A stretch of DNA of 33,163 nt, taken from contig BLXT01005881.1 of NCBI GenBank assembly GCA_019648995.1, positions 35,962 through 69,124 of the forward strand. The letters run 5' to 3'. The translations under genes were made by a program, and so were the position numbers. A model generated the notes under the pieces. That model had not been told where the DNA came from. It saw only the letters and a program-made list of their open reading frames with translations, and searched no databases. This stretch comes from Plakobranchus ocellatus (Eukaryota; Mollusca; Gastropoda; Plakobranchidae). Of the stretch, positions 1-12,500 are shown piece by piece; positions within the stretch are counted from its first letter, which is position 1; every line of letters begins with the position of its first letter.

Positions 1-13
1 AAATAACGGGCTT

Positions 14-74
14 GTGTCAAGCTCCCGTTGCATGCAAGGTCCCGTTGTAGCCAGGTCCCGTTGTAGGTGAGCTC
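14..74. repeat. Short tandem repeat with TCCCGTTG core
   Basis: The words CTCCCGTTGCATGC, GTCCCGTTGTAGCC and GTCCCGTTGTAGGTG follow one another with about 17-bp spacing. This is seen directly; the array may continue to the left of the window. Confidence 0.5.
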
Positions 75-3000
75 TACTGTAGTTTCTCACAAAACGACCA
101 CAGGAAAAGATATGTAATGCATCCTGAGGACATTTCCCATACAATATATACAACATTTGATGGATTTAAACTCTGCCAAGATTCTTTCCAAACAATTCAG
201 AATTAGGAAAACTTGTTCGTTCAGCAAAAACAGATCATTTTGTTTTACGCAGTATTGCATTCAAAATGTAAATAAAAGTCATGTAAATAATTTTGATTGA
301 ATAATATAGTACATCTTGATAAATTAAGAGTGTATGACTGTCATCAACATTTTTTGCTGTTATGAAGCACAAAATTTAGGTTTTTTGACAAAAAATTAAA
401 CTTTTGACAAAAGTTTGGCATTTTGTGGACATTGTTTTAACCTAAGTAATAAGAGTCATTTTTATGTAATTGACTTAGTCCATGTAATGTAGGGAAGTTT
501 TTCCAGACATCATTGGCTTTCTTTTTTATTCAGTTTCGAGGTCAAACCCGCTGCGCTGATCAAAGCCAGATGGTATTGTTTTATGTGCAAGAGTTAATTT
601 TAAAATCTATTCTAAATTCTAGATCTGTTACAATAGTTCAGTCTAGCTCTTGTTAGATCTGTGTTATGTACAGAAACCAGTGGTCTACATTTTGGGTCAA
701 AATAAAGTAACTATCCACATCTGGCTAGATGTACTCTGTCAAGGCAAGCTTTGATAGTTTGAGTTTTAACTTATATAATTGCTATGGGTTACTTTGCAAT
801 TGCCAATGCTATGGCAAAAAAAGAAGTATATTATTGCAAATCATCATTTTTTTTAATTGTTAGTGTTACCCCGGTACTGATTGGCTGAAAAGGTCATTTA
901 TGTAAAGTACAAAATCTCCATCGCTTGTTATCTTCATGCTTCTTGTTCATTATTGTATTTGGCCATTTCATTGAATAAAATATGAACCCACAATAAAAAA
1001 AAAACATTCTTGCACTCTTGCAGGATACATTTACATGTGTGTTGGTTAACAGCATTTTTTACAAGTGACTGCAAATCAGCTTGTTATTATCATCAAATTG
1101 TACCCAGAGGTACCAATAAGTGACTAATTTTTTTTACTGATTTCAGCAATTTACTATAAACATAAAGTTAGTTTTTAGAGTAGTCAAATGAGATTAAAAT
1201 ACTGGTCCTGAAATCTTATTTTTGCATTTTTCAATATCTAATTACAAAATGCCCTTTACTCTAGTCTAAATCTTAAAATGTAATATTGCATGTCATTTAC
1301 CACAATGTTAAGTTAAATTTCTAATTCTACTCTGATGTTCCGTATTAAATTTTTAACAGTGGGATGAATATCAATAATGTGAAATATTTCTTGGCTTTGA
1401 TGGCCATTTTCCTTGATGAAGCAGCTTACCTTTGTCTTTATAAGAAAATGCAGTTTTATGTACAGAAATGCTAAGTAAAATACTAAAATAAGATCTGAAA
1501 CTAAAGCTAGGCAAATTGGCAAATAGGTCACCCAATCAAAGTTTCTTGGTAAAATAATTTTTAATTGACAACTACAAGAGCCATGTTAAAAATAGATTGA
1601 ATCAAAAAAGCCTTCATTTACACGGCCCTGCCCACCTCTGTGATGACCAATCCATTTACATGTAATTGTGTAAAACAATTTACAAGCTTAGCGTTAGCAT
1701 CTGATCTACCCATAACTAATTGTCAATATCATATTTAACTAGAGATTCCATTGATTTCGCCTCAGAACTTTGAAAAGAAAACCATTGTCAAAATAATTTT
1801 TGCAAAGCTTATAATTTTTGCAAAGCTTACCCAAGAAAAAATGTTTCTTTCTGCAAGTAAAAGAAATATTTTAAACTTGCAAGTCATTTTGATTTATGTT
1901 ATATTGCAAAGCATAAAAGTGCCTAAAGCGTAGGTTATTCTGTTCTCCAGAATTTGTAAATTAAGGCACTGAAAATTGCCAAAAGTAATGCTAAAATTTG
2001 CCACTAAATGACCCAAAGAATCTGCTGAGCAATGACTAAGTGGATTGTCTTGCTCTTATTTGCAACAACTAGAAATCTATCCATATTCTATTTCATAAGT
2101 TGAGATTTTTAACACTTGGGTAAATTATAACACTAACACGTAATAACAATAAAAAATCTAGGTGCTGACACTACACAAGTAAACTAAAAAGGTCAATTTA
2201 AAAAAGTATTGTCCTGTAAAATTTATAAATAAAATTTTCGATCCCAATCAAGATTTAAAAGAGCCTGCAGACTTTTATTATCAGATTGCAGAAATAAATG
2301 TACTGAAGGGTGAGAGATGCTAAACAAAAGAGTGTCATCAGAGAGCAGGCTCATCATTTTTTTTAAGAGCAAAGTTTATTTTTTCACTAAAAATTTTAGT
2401 GAGACTGCATTAACCAACCACTGTAGTAGTAAAACCAATCAAATCTGCTGTAGGCTACCTTTGCTTAGTTACAGCATTGATATATAATGAAGCTTTAATT
2501 TTTTTTTTTTAAGCAGGCCCCCATGCCGTAGACTCTAACCACACTGCCGCCAACAATTATGATAGCCATCATAACATATCTGGTGGCTCTCTTGACATTT
2601 TGGGTTAGTTTCCATACTTGGTCATTTGTTAGCGGCATTTTCCTTTCTATATGTGTAAAAAAAAGTTACTAAGTTTGGCAAGCCCCCACTTCTAACCTAA
2701 ACTTCACCATTCTGTTAACAAGAGCTCAATGAAGTCAATGTCAGGTGGATAGTGCCAGCATAATAATTGCCTTTTTTCACACAGAGAGGGGGGAGGGGTA
2801 GATGGATAGCAGATAGCCAGCACATAAGTATTAACACAAACGATGAAAACACACACATATTTGCAAACAGCAGCAAAGAAAAGACTGTGATCAGTATATC
2901 TAGCCCAAATAGAAAACATTCGTCATTGTTTTAAAAATTTTGACTTTACAGTTCATGTTAGTACGGTCAACACTACACATCCCTTGGTCAATGACCATAT

Positions 3001-6000
3001 CTATACTAGAACTAAGCCAGTGATAGATCAGAGTTGTATAATGTGCTATTACTCGACTGCAGTAAATAAATATGCCTTTGGATTGAACGAAATTGATATT
3101 GGTTGGAATCAGAGAATGGAGAAAAGTATCAGCAACCTTTTTTTATTCTTTATGGAAAACAAAATGCGTTTTGCTTGAATACATGAATTTTGTACTGCTT
3201 GGTAAAAATAAAAGTCACCATTTATTGTGGAAAAATATAAAAATTGTAGCCACCAAATTGCCACTTGCCGCCACAATTTCCTATAGGGACAGGCTGTTGG
3301 TGTTCGCCTATGTAATTAATAGCCCAGCTCTTACTCATACATTGCAAAGGTTTCCAAGTTATATTAACTTCAATTACAATACATGGATCAATTGACTGCC
3401 AACTTCAGATGATATCAATTAATAATAGAATCAATTGTGTGTGTATATGAGAGCAAAAAAGTAAAAAAAAATTCGTTAAGGGAGGAGAGGAGCCAGCAGG
3501 ACACAATTATCCTATCCTGGTCTTTGTTAACATTAACCAATAGTCATGTAGTTTTGAAGCCCATTGGCATTATGCATAGATCATTATAGATGACCAATGA
3601 AGCAATAGGTCCCTCCTCATTGGTTTGATATAAGCCTCCTGACGTTTAATTCTTTTTTCACCTTTTTATCTAGATGGCTTGACCCAAAGTCACAATGGTC
3701 ACCAATAAATAAGCAAGTTGACCACAGATTGATCTATTCTTTGCTTCATTATAAATCATCTGGTCATCATCAATATACACATGGTATATTAAAAGGCGCT
3801 AGGGTAGGTGGTTGATTTACTCCACACCAAGTATCTATTGAGTTGTAATTATTTCAGATTCAAACTTTCAATAATCATTCTAATTTTGATTTTTGACTGT
3901 CTTTTTCATTTCAGACTAAATTATTTTAAATTTATTGATGTAATAATGTAATATATCATTGCAATAGTTTCAGAACTTTTTTAATGTAAATTTTTTGCGT
4001 TTGTCTAGACATTTGTGAGAGCTTTCTCTTCTTTTGATGAATTTTGTTTGTCTAGTAAATAAAGTTGTCAATGATAGGGTTAACAAAATAACAAATTTGA
4101 TACTTAATGATAAGCTCTAGCCTGTGGGAAAGAATATGTCATCACAAATTTGAAACCAGCCATCAAATTAAACTCAGGTAAAGTCAATAATTTGTGTATA
4201 GCACTTCAAATCAATTGTTGCAGAGTTTCCTGCTTTGGAGAGGATGTTATACTTTCCGAACTTGGATTCTGAAAACCTCTTCTAAATCATGATTTGTAAA
4301 ATAAGAGTAAAATACAAGTACATGTACCCCGGTAACACATTGAGTGAAAGTTAACGTAACAATTAAACCAATGTAAATTCAGTTTGATGATTATGATCAA
4401 AGCATGAACTCTGGCTTAACGATGTTTAGCTTATAGCAAAACCAGGCTTATGTGGCAGTACACATATGAAGTTAATGGCTTTTTAAGTCAAAATGTTTTC
4501 TATACCCACTATTTCCAAAACACAATAAAAGTGCAGACCTCAAATTAAGAGTGTAGTAAAACGAATGACAAAAAAAAAAAAAAAAAGTTTATGTACATCT
4601 CTTCTTTCACACACAAGGCTAAGCATGAGTAATTTTGTAGTATTTACTGTAGCTTTTTTTTGCCTCACCTACACATATTTGAGAGGTAGCCGGCATCAGG
4701 CACAGGTCATTTATTTTGGACAAATTGAGCTATATGCTCACTATTTATCTTGTGGCACCCTAGGAGCCCATTCCAATTCTGTGAATTATGTAATTTTGTA
4801 GATTTTACTTCTATGACCTTTTCCAATCAGTAAGTATTTTTTAGGGGTATCCTTGGCAATTTGTGACTGACATTTGTTGATATACATTAGATATAGATGT
4901 AAAGACTGTTTTTTTCAACACCAATTATAAAGAAACAAAACAACAACAAAAAAACCCAAAAAAAACACAGATTGTGAAAAAGACAAGAATTGATGATTGC
5001 TGTGTTTAATCCACTTGATAGTCATGTGAAAAAAATGTATTCATAAATTACTTAACTCCAGGCATCCTAAGCTAAAGATCGTATTTGCAGTGACCTACAC
5101 GAAATTTTAATGAAGCAATATGAAACTGTGCAAAAGCTATTTTGTCACCTTTACAATTTGAAAAAAAAATAGGCTTTTCATTTACACATGATATCTACAA
5201 AGAGAAATAATTCATTTCAAACCTACTGAGTTCAAATGAAATGAACGTACTGATCTTCCTTCACTATAGTCATAATACATCTGTATTATCTTCAAAACAT
5301 GAATAAATATGACATTGACAAATTTTCAAAGAGCAAATTAGGCAAAGGTGAATAATTGCCCTAACAACATGGATATCATTATTATTATAAGCAATCGCAC
5401 ACATTGTTCAACCTCAAATTTACTTCTAAAACATCGACAGAAAAAGGCAATCACAGTTAAACAAGATCCTAGACTCATTTGTTTTGCAAATCGCAAGGAG
5501 AAAACCTTGCAAACATTAGTCAAATTTACTAAAATAAAAGTGCTCCAAAACAAACATTTCCAACAAAAACAAAGAGAAAAGTCAAAATGCATGAGCACTG
5601 GTGCATACACTTTCATGAAATGAAAAAATCAAAAAAATGTTAAAGCTAGTGATAATTGAAAAAAAAAAAAAAAAAGAGGTCATTGTGATTTTCCACTTAG
5701 TAATATGGTATGACCACAAAAGACTGTCAAATACTTTATACCACAAAGGCCTTTCCTGGAGGTAAGCTCAAACTTGACTTTAAAAATACCACAAAAAAGT
5801 AACAAACTTCATATAAATACCAGATGTTAAATGAGCAAATAGTGGTGCTGAAAAGCTTTTTCACCAAGTTTTTTTGTTTACCTTATTTTTCAAATGACTG
5901 CTTTATATTTATATAACAGTCTCAAAATGTGGTGCCTATCTATCTTATTGAACTGGAATGGATATTTCAAACTACAGAGTTAAAATTACCTATCTCTCTG

Positions 6001-6471
6001 TACACGATAGAGCTTTCTAAAGACAGTCGAAATCAAAGAAATGTCTTACTTTCAACTCTGCAATCAAGAATTTCCATTTAAGTTCAATCAGATAAAGCCA
6101 CATTTTGGCTTGTTTTGTGATGCTCCTACACAATTGCAAACAGCCAAGAAGGAAAAACAATACATATATAAATATGCTATAGTCAAATTGGACATGGCGG
6201 GCCGATTTAAATGCACACATACTCACGCAAAAAGCAAAAGAAGGTATTGCCTTGTGGTAGCCACAAGAAATTGGATAATCAAGATTTCAAATTTGTCTTT
6301 AATTCTAATAATATTTTTCATTTCAAGATGGCTTAGAATTTTTGTGAGAATTATCTTTTGTGGCTGAAGTTGGCAAATTAATACAGTTGTAAAGAGAGAA
6401 AAAAAGTGAAAACAAAGGATATCATACAAAAGCCGCCAACATTTTACTTTGTTTCAAACCAAAAAAAAATG

Positions 6472-6487
6472 ATATATATATATATAT
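6472..6487. repeat. (TA)n microsatellite
   Basis: About eight uninterrupted TA units in otherwise unremarkable non-coding sequence. Confidence 0.85.
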
Positions 6488-8740
6488 TTAATGCATATTA
6501 TAAACGAACAAATTAAATACATTTTGGAAACCATATCCGCCAATTACAAGTAGGGTGATTAACTGCTGGGAATCCAATGCAACTGGTGAATGTAACTTGT
6601 ACTCTTGCTAGTTGAATAGACTCGACATCCCTGTAAAAGCAATGAGATTTAGTTTGGTAAAAACAAAAATATTCCTTATTTTTAAAGTGCTATCGACTCC
6701 ACAATGAGTGATACAAATTAAGAGATCTAGTGCTGGTAACTGGATTTATAAGTTGTCAGTAGAATTAAAAATAAGTCATTATGATCCACTTTCACAAACT
6801 TGCAGCTAAGGTCAAGAGGAATAAATTGTACATAATTTGTATAAATTTAATAATAGTAGATTTATTTCTTTTCTCATTTTTATGGATATTACTATCAGTA
6901 GTTTGGGCATTAAAGGCTCAATAGTACATAGGCAAAATTGCCTTAAAAAAAAAAAAAACATTCTGAGCCAGGTTTAACAAAAGCTTCAAAGCATCAGATC
7001 ATTAAGAAGTGAACATCCTATAATTCAGGCAAGGCATAATAATGACAAAAAATAATCATAATTACCAATCACAAAAGGACAGCATTTATCTGCCATAATT
7101 TGAATATTTCTCTTTCTGGTTTTGAAGTAGAAATGGTAGACCTCAGCTGCATAATTAGATTCTAGATCTACTTTCATAAATTATAACTGAAATTTTGAAA
7201 CACTTTTTCTTTTCATAAATTAAAAGCAAATGGCAATTTGGAAAATTGGACAAATACTCCTCCCAAGTTGAACAAGACAGCAAAAAATCCTTGGATGACA
7301 TACGATAAAGATCCAAAGAGTGCAAATGTTAACCTTTATTTTTTCATAGATTTCTATAGCCTTGCATATAAGTGTATCAAGAGTTCCATGTTCAACCAAC
7401 TATTAATGCCTAATTGAATCTTTGCAAAAGAATATGTTGCGTATTAAGCTGACCAGAAATAATAAAAGACATCACACACTTCATAAAAGGTTGTAGTATC
7501 TGCCACAGTACAATCATGAACTGACAAATTTTCCGCTTAACAGATGGACGATGTTGAGAAATCATTTGACAAAATTACAATCAACATTTTTGGAATTTTG
7601 ACAAAGACAGAGAGGATGATTGAATGTGCAACGAGATGGCCTGATGCACACCATGTGGGGTGGGGGCAGAAAAAAAGAGCGTAGATATGTGGATATCAAT
7701 CCCATAATCAATCCAGTTTTGTCCAGATTCTACATTAGATTTATTGCAAATTAGGTTGGCACACAATAAAAGCTCTTTTTTTTTGTCAAATCTGAACTAG
7801 TGTTCTAAAAGTCCATTGCTTGGCTATTTTAAATGGGGGGAATGTTGCTAGTGCATCCATTGGTTGAAGACTTTCTGTTTAGTGTCTTGTTTACAATGTT
7901 TGATCAGAATGGCACATTTCTAAATACTCTAGCTGAAAGAAAATGACTGGAAGAGAAAACTTTCAGGGTGTGTTCCTTTATTTAGTTTTTTTTTCTTAAA
8001 ATTTTAAGGGAAAAAATAAATTTTTGTTTCTGTGGGAATTCAACAAAACGTGGGAATGCGAGATAGGGGCAAAAATGAGAGCTTTTCCCACAAGATGCTT
8101 GCTGAAAGTAGGTACTTCAAACCAAATTTTCATGTTGACATAGGCTAACTATTTTTACTTTAAGCTTCGAAAACCATTTAATATGGTGTGATATACATAG
8201 CTGTAGCTTAAGAGACAAAAAAGTTACAAATGTTTAAAATATTTAATTTTGTGTGTAAAATATGCCCCATTATGACCAGAGCCTGAGACAATTTTTCAAA
8301 GGGCATTATTTATAAATTATGTGTGTGACAATCAAGAAATTTACTTTATGTGCTGCAAAGTCAAGAAAGAGATAATGCTCAATTTTTTCCGTGACACTGA
8401 CAAAACTGTAGATTTGATGTAAAAAGTGGCCTCAAAAGATAAATTTTATATTTTTTAGCAGAATCTATATTTTTGTGATTTGCTATAATTTTTAAAAAAA
8501 CATAAAATCACACCATCAATGTAAATTAATTTGATTAACATGAAACCTTTCGTCAAATGTATGATTTTGAATAAAAAGTGTTGTTTTGTGTGCAAAATGA
8601 CAAATAATTATAGAATTTTAGCAATAAATCAACCTCCCTTCATAACTTTCCCTTATCTCTAGTGAACAGTGAAAAGGAACCCAAAAAAAATAATCCGTAA
8701 AATAGAGCAATATCCTAATGCTAGTTTATTTATTTTATAA

Positions 8741-8897
8741 ACAGGGATGCCAGTGGCCTCTGACAAAAAAGCAGGAAACTTGCATAGTAATAAAGAGTTT
8801 ACTCAGAGCTGTAGTTAAAGTATAATTGACTTTTCAGTAATTAAAATAAGGCAAAAAGTCGGAAATCCTGTTTAAATCGGAAAATTGGCATCCCTGT
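8741..8897. mobile_element. Small inverted-repeat element (MITE-like)
   Basis: ACAGGGATGCCA at 8741-8752 is matched by its exact reverse complement TGGCATCCCTGT at 8886-8897, giving a 157-bp unit with 12-bp terminal inverted repeats. ATAA lies directly outside both ends and could be a target duplication. The inside has no open frame and contains TCGGAAATCC and AATCGGAAAATT words. Small non-autonomous DNA transposons look like this. The family is not identified, and a 12-bp repeat with a 4-bp duplication is modest evidence. It sits just beyond the predicted 3' end of the UBE2V gene. Confidence 0.55.
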
Positions 8898-8919
8898 ATA
8901 AATTATAAAACTCTTAAAA

Positions 8920-9547
8920 GTCAAAGTCAGAATAAAGCTCATTTATTTCTGCCTCCATTGATGCTAAACAATGATGACATACACTCCGAGCCTGCGCAAA
9001 GTTACGAAAGAGAGTGTGTTCACGAAATAGAGCCACAGGCCTACAAAAAATACATCTTATATCTTCTTTTACAGTCTTTTCAATGATAATGCTTTAAAGT
9101 ACACACATTCATGCTTTACAAGTTTGAAAAGAAGAACAGATAAGCTTTTAAGCCATACAAGTATAGAGGTAATGCATGAAGCTACAGGGTTGAATATTGC
9201 AATGGAAAAATTATAGGAATGCAGGAAGCGGCAGAGAGCACAAACAAAGGCTAATTTGGGGTACCTAATTGAAGGCAGGTCTGCTATGGCAATGACAGAA
9301 GTCACAAGAATGACAGGAATAGAAAGAAGACTTTCATGCCAGCTGGGCCCATCAGAATATCCCTGATCAAAACAGAATATTGGCAGGCCTGCATCATGAT
9401 CTGAAGTTGGCCAAGATATTGGAAAATGGTCTTTAAACACAAAGTTGTTCTATTCTTAATTCTAGAAGTGTTGACATTCTGTACATAGTAATATTAACCA
9501 AAGTTTTACCTTGAGGCATCATTTGTCAGGAGCAGTATTATGGTTTC
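8920..9547 (-). other. Predicted 3' UTR of the UBE2V gene
   Basis: This region runs from the stop codon to the first canonical poly(A) signal. It contains a stop-free minus-strand frame of about 124 codons at 9069-9440 that resembles no family I know. I treat that frame as fortuitous, because it lies directly behind a complete gene on the same strand and has no splice or start support. Confidence 0.5.
8942..8947 (-). terminator. Poly(A) signal of the UBE2V gene
   Basis: TTTATT on the plus strand reads AATAAA on the minus strand. It is the first AATAAA met downstream of the UBE2V stop codon (9548-9550), about 600 bases further on, and T-rich sequence follows it. Cleavage would be expected roughly at 8915-8930, giving a 3' UTR of about 620-630 bases. 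RNA evidence is not available here. Confidence 0.6.
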
Positions 9548-12500
9548 TTAATAAGTTGATCCTTCAGGAGGCTGAGAAATTCTATTTTCCTTCAATGTCA
9601 TCCATTCTCTTATCTGTTGCAGCAGAGACTTTATAGAACCGTTTTTTTCTGACCACACACTTTCAATTTTTCGTGGCTCCACCTGGGCAGGAAAACAGAA
9701 ATGAAAATTGGTAAGGAGAAAAAGTCTGGAGTCTATAACTAATAACAAGGTGTTGATCACAGATGAAAAATGCTATGAACAAAAGATTTTCTGAGAAACC
9801 TCATCAAAACATCTAAGAAATTAGTATATATTATAATGTTTTTCTTATTATAATGTTCGTGAGATGGAAAAAGTTAAATCATTCTCAGAGCCATCTTTTG
9901 AAAACTGCTCAAATAATTTCTTTTTTTTTTTCTGTTTTGTTTTATTTCAGACACCTCACTCGATTTTTAGATAAAGTGCACATTTTTCTATACTTTAGAA
10001 CACTCTTTCAATGCATTTAGCTTAAACTTTCATTTTGTTAAATCAAGTGCTTTCCACTTGAATCATAATCAGCAAGCACCATGCTAGAAAAATCAAAATT
10101 ATCTGGAGTCCATCAAAAATTTCACTTTGATGAACACAGGGGTTTCTCAGACATAAAATTCATGGTCTTTTTTACAGAGAAATGCCTCTGATGGCCCCTT
10201 GATTTCATGTCTGATGTAAGTAGGGACACTGCAACCCATGTGACCAATATCTATGTCCATATTGCAGATTTCACATCAGTCTCAATATATGATAAAAGGC
10301 ACTGAAGAGAAACAGCCTTTCAACTGTTTGACTGACAAACATACTACTGAATGTATGTTCGCCTCGTATCTTACACAATATATTTCAGAACTGTCATGTG
10401 TTCTAGATGATAAAAGGCAAATTTGATCTTAACATATTCTGATCTTCCAACAGTAAATAAAGAAACTGCAAAAAAAACAAAAACTAAATCTTAAAATCTG
10501 CTCTACCTTATCAAAATGAACAAAATGGTCTCTTTGTTGACAAGAATTTGGAACTCGTGAATAAAATAGAAGATTTAAGATAAATACACCTACAAATATG
10601 GTAAAATGTGAAAAGAGTAGGTTTGTAATAAAAAAAAAAAAAAATACCCTGTGCATTATAAAGAACATTTCTTTTACATTCTTTGTTAGTCAGCTGATGT
10701 TGCACACCATAACACACCTGATGCTTGTTTGTGTTATACACAGGACAGCAGGCATTCTTTCCTATTTAACATACTTGAATTCAAGATAATAAGGAAAAGA
10801 TTAATCCTTATTGTGGAATCTGCCCCTATGTTAATCCTGGGAGAATTTAAAAATTATTGGATAAGGAGCAATTATCCTAACATTTGTGAACTCTATCACA
10901 ACCAAATTTTAAAAAAGTAATAAAGTGTGGGGAAATCCTATTGATTCAGCTAATTTTTTTATAATAGATTAAAGTTTGCATTCCAGTTGCAGTCAATAGA
11001 CTTGCAACAAAAGAGAATAAGTTCAACATTCCTATATCCTCATATGGTTGTACTCACCACTCCTGTTTCTTTATTGACTCCTGACATCAAGATGCGGGTA
11101 ACAAATCTAACTTGAGGAGGTACTGAAGGATAGTGATCAGCACATTTCACTCGAAGTTGATACATTCTGTTTTCAAAGCTAGTCTGTCAATGACATTAAC
11201 AAAAACAAAACAAAAAAAAAATTGAGGTATTGATTAACATTAATAAAATTCTAAAGGAGTAAAATGTTGTTCTTTATAATAAAATCATGACTTTTTTATT
11301 TTCATGTATACAACATGAAGTAGAATACCATAAGCTGATATAACAAAGCCTGCACATTTGGAGAGAGCAGTTCTTAGGATGCTTAGAGGGACAAAAGGTA
11401 TCCTCTTTTTTTTTCCCTACAGGGCTGATTTTAAAACTTTGCCACTTGTTATCAAGTCATTTTATAATATGAATTCCAAAAGACCTAAAGTTGTAGCCAT
11501 AAATATTAGGGGGAAAAAAATAAAAGATTGCTACAAACTTTCTGGTGGACAACCGCTGAATCCTTATTTCCTCATTCTGCTGACTCCTTACAATCTTCTA
11601 GAAAAAATCCTAAAATCATCCGTTCCTGGGCGAGAAATACAAAATTTTCCTATTTTTCTAAAGTCTTAGTTTTAAAACACTAGAAGGAGTGTTACTCTGG
11701 TATCTAGAAAGTGACATTTCACAAAAAAAAATTTAAGATATTTTCCTTTTTTTCAGAGAGACAGATAGCTTACAAACCTTTGGAGGTCCTATAATAACAC
11801 ACTGCCAATCTGACATTGTCATATCATCATCATCTGTGAGACCCCAGCTGATTGTGCCATCTCCAAAACCTTTTTGACCAGCTTCCAACTCATCTAAAAG
11901 CCGGAAATTTCTTGGAACAACTGAATATAAACACAGTAATTAATAATTACATTATGCAGACAGCACTCAAACCTCACATTTAATGAGATGTCATTTATTG
12001 GAAGTACATTTATCATTCTTTAATTTAAAAAACATATATAAAAACAACAAACAAAAAAAAAAAAAACCAGATCTCCTGCCTTTACAGAATTGAGTCTTCA
12101 AAGAATCTAGATTTAGATAGGGCATGGGTAATACATGTGCATATAAAACACCATAAGTTTGAGAATCCAATTCTCTTCATTTATTGATGTGAACTTTCTC
12201 TTAAAAATTATAAACCATTACAACTGATAATGAAAGAGCACTGAATCAGGGTATTCAACAACTACCTTTTAGTTGTATATATATCTTTTTTATAAGCAAT
12301 GCCAAGGTTTCCCTTTTTAAGTTTTTTCTTGGACGAGCAAAGATTAACACTGACATTAGACCTGTCAACCCCAACTACAACTACACAAGCCATTCAGCCT
12401 CTCCCCTGATTATCCTTGTTTCATAGCAGGCTTAAACGTAGAACTGGATATCTAGACTCTTGGCTACTCTTGAAGCAGACAGGTCGGCTTCTAGATCTAC

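Larger units (their letters stand above)
1..8740. other. Non-coding AT-rich stretch, no gene recognised
   Basis: I see no open frame longer than about 110 codons, no recognisable protein family and no chain of exons with matching phases here. The sequence is rich in A and T runs, for example an A18 run near 4570 and an A17 run near 5660, and a short (TA)n tract at 6472-6487. Poly(A)-signal-like AATAAA words occur at many places, as near 975-995, but without an upstream gene they carry little weight. The first 75 bases contain three imperfect copies of a roughly 17-bp unit with the core TCCCGTTG. It may be intergenic, or an intron or 3' end of a gene lying outside the window. Confidence 0.6.

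Noticed and set aside
5338-5623. Overlapping 91- and 92-codon frames on opposite strands
   Set aside because: Both have low-complexity composition and no family resemblance; mirror-image frames in AT-rich DNA are expected by chance.
9069-9440. Minus-strand frame of about 124 codons
   Set aside because: Lies in the predicted 3' UTR of the UBE2V gene, with no recognised family and no independent promoter or splice signals.
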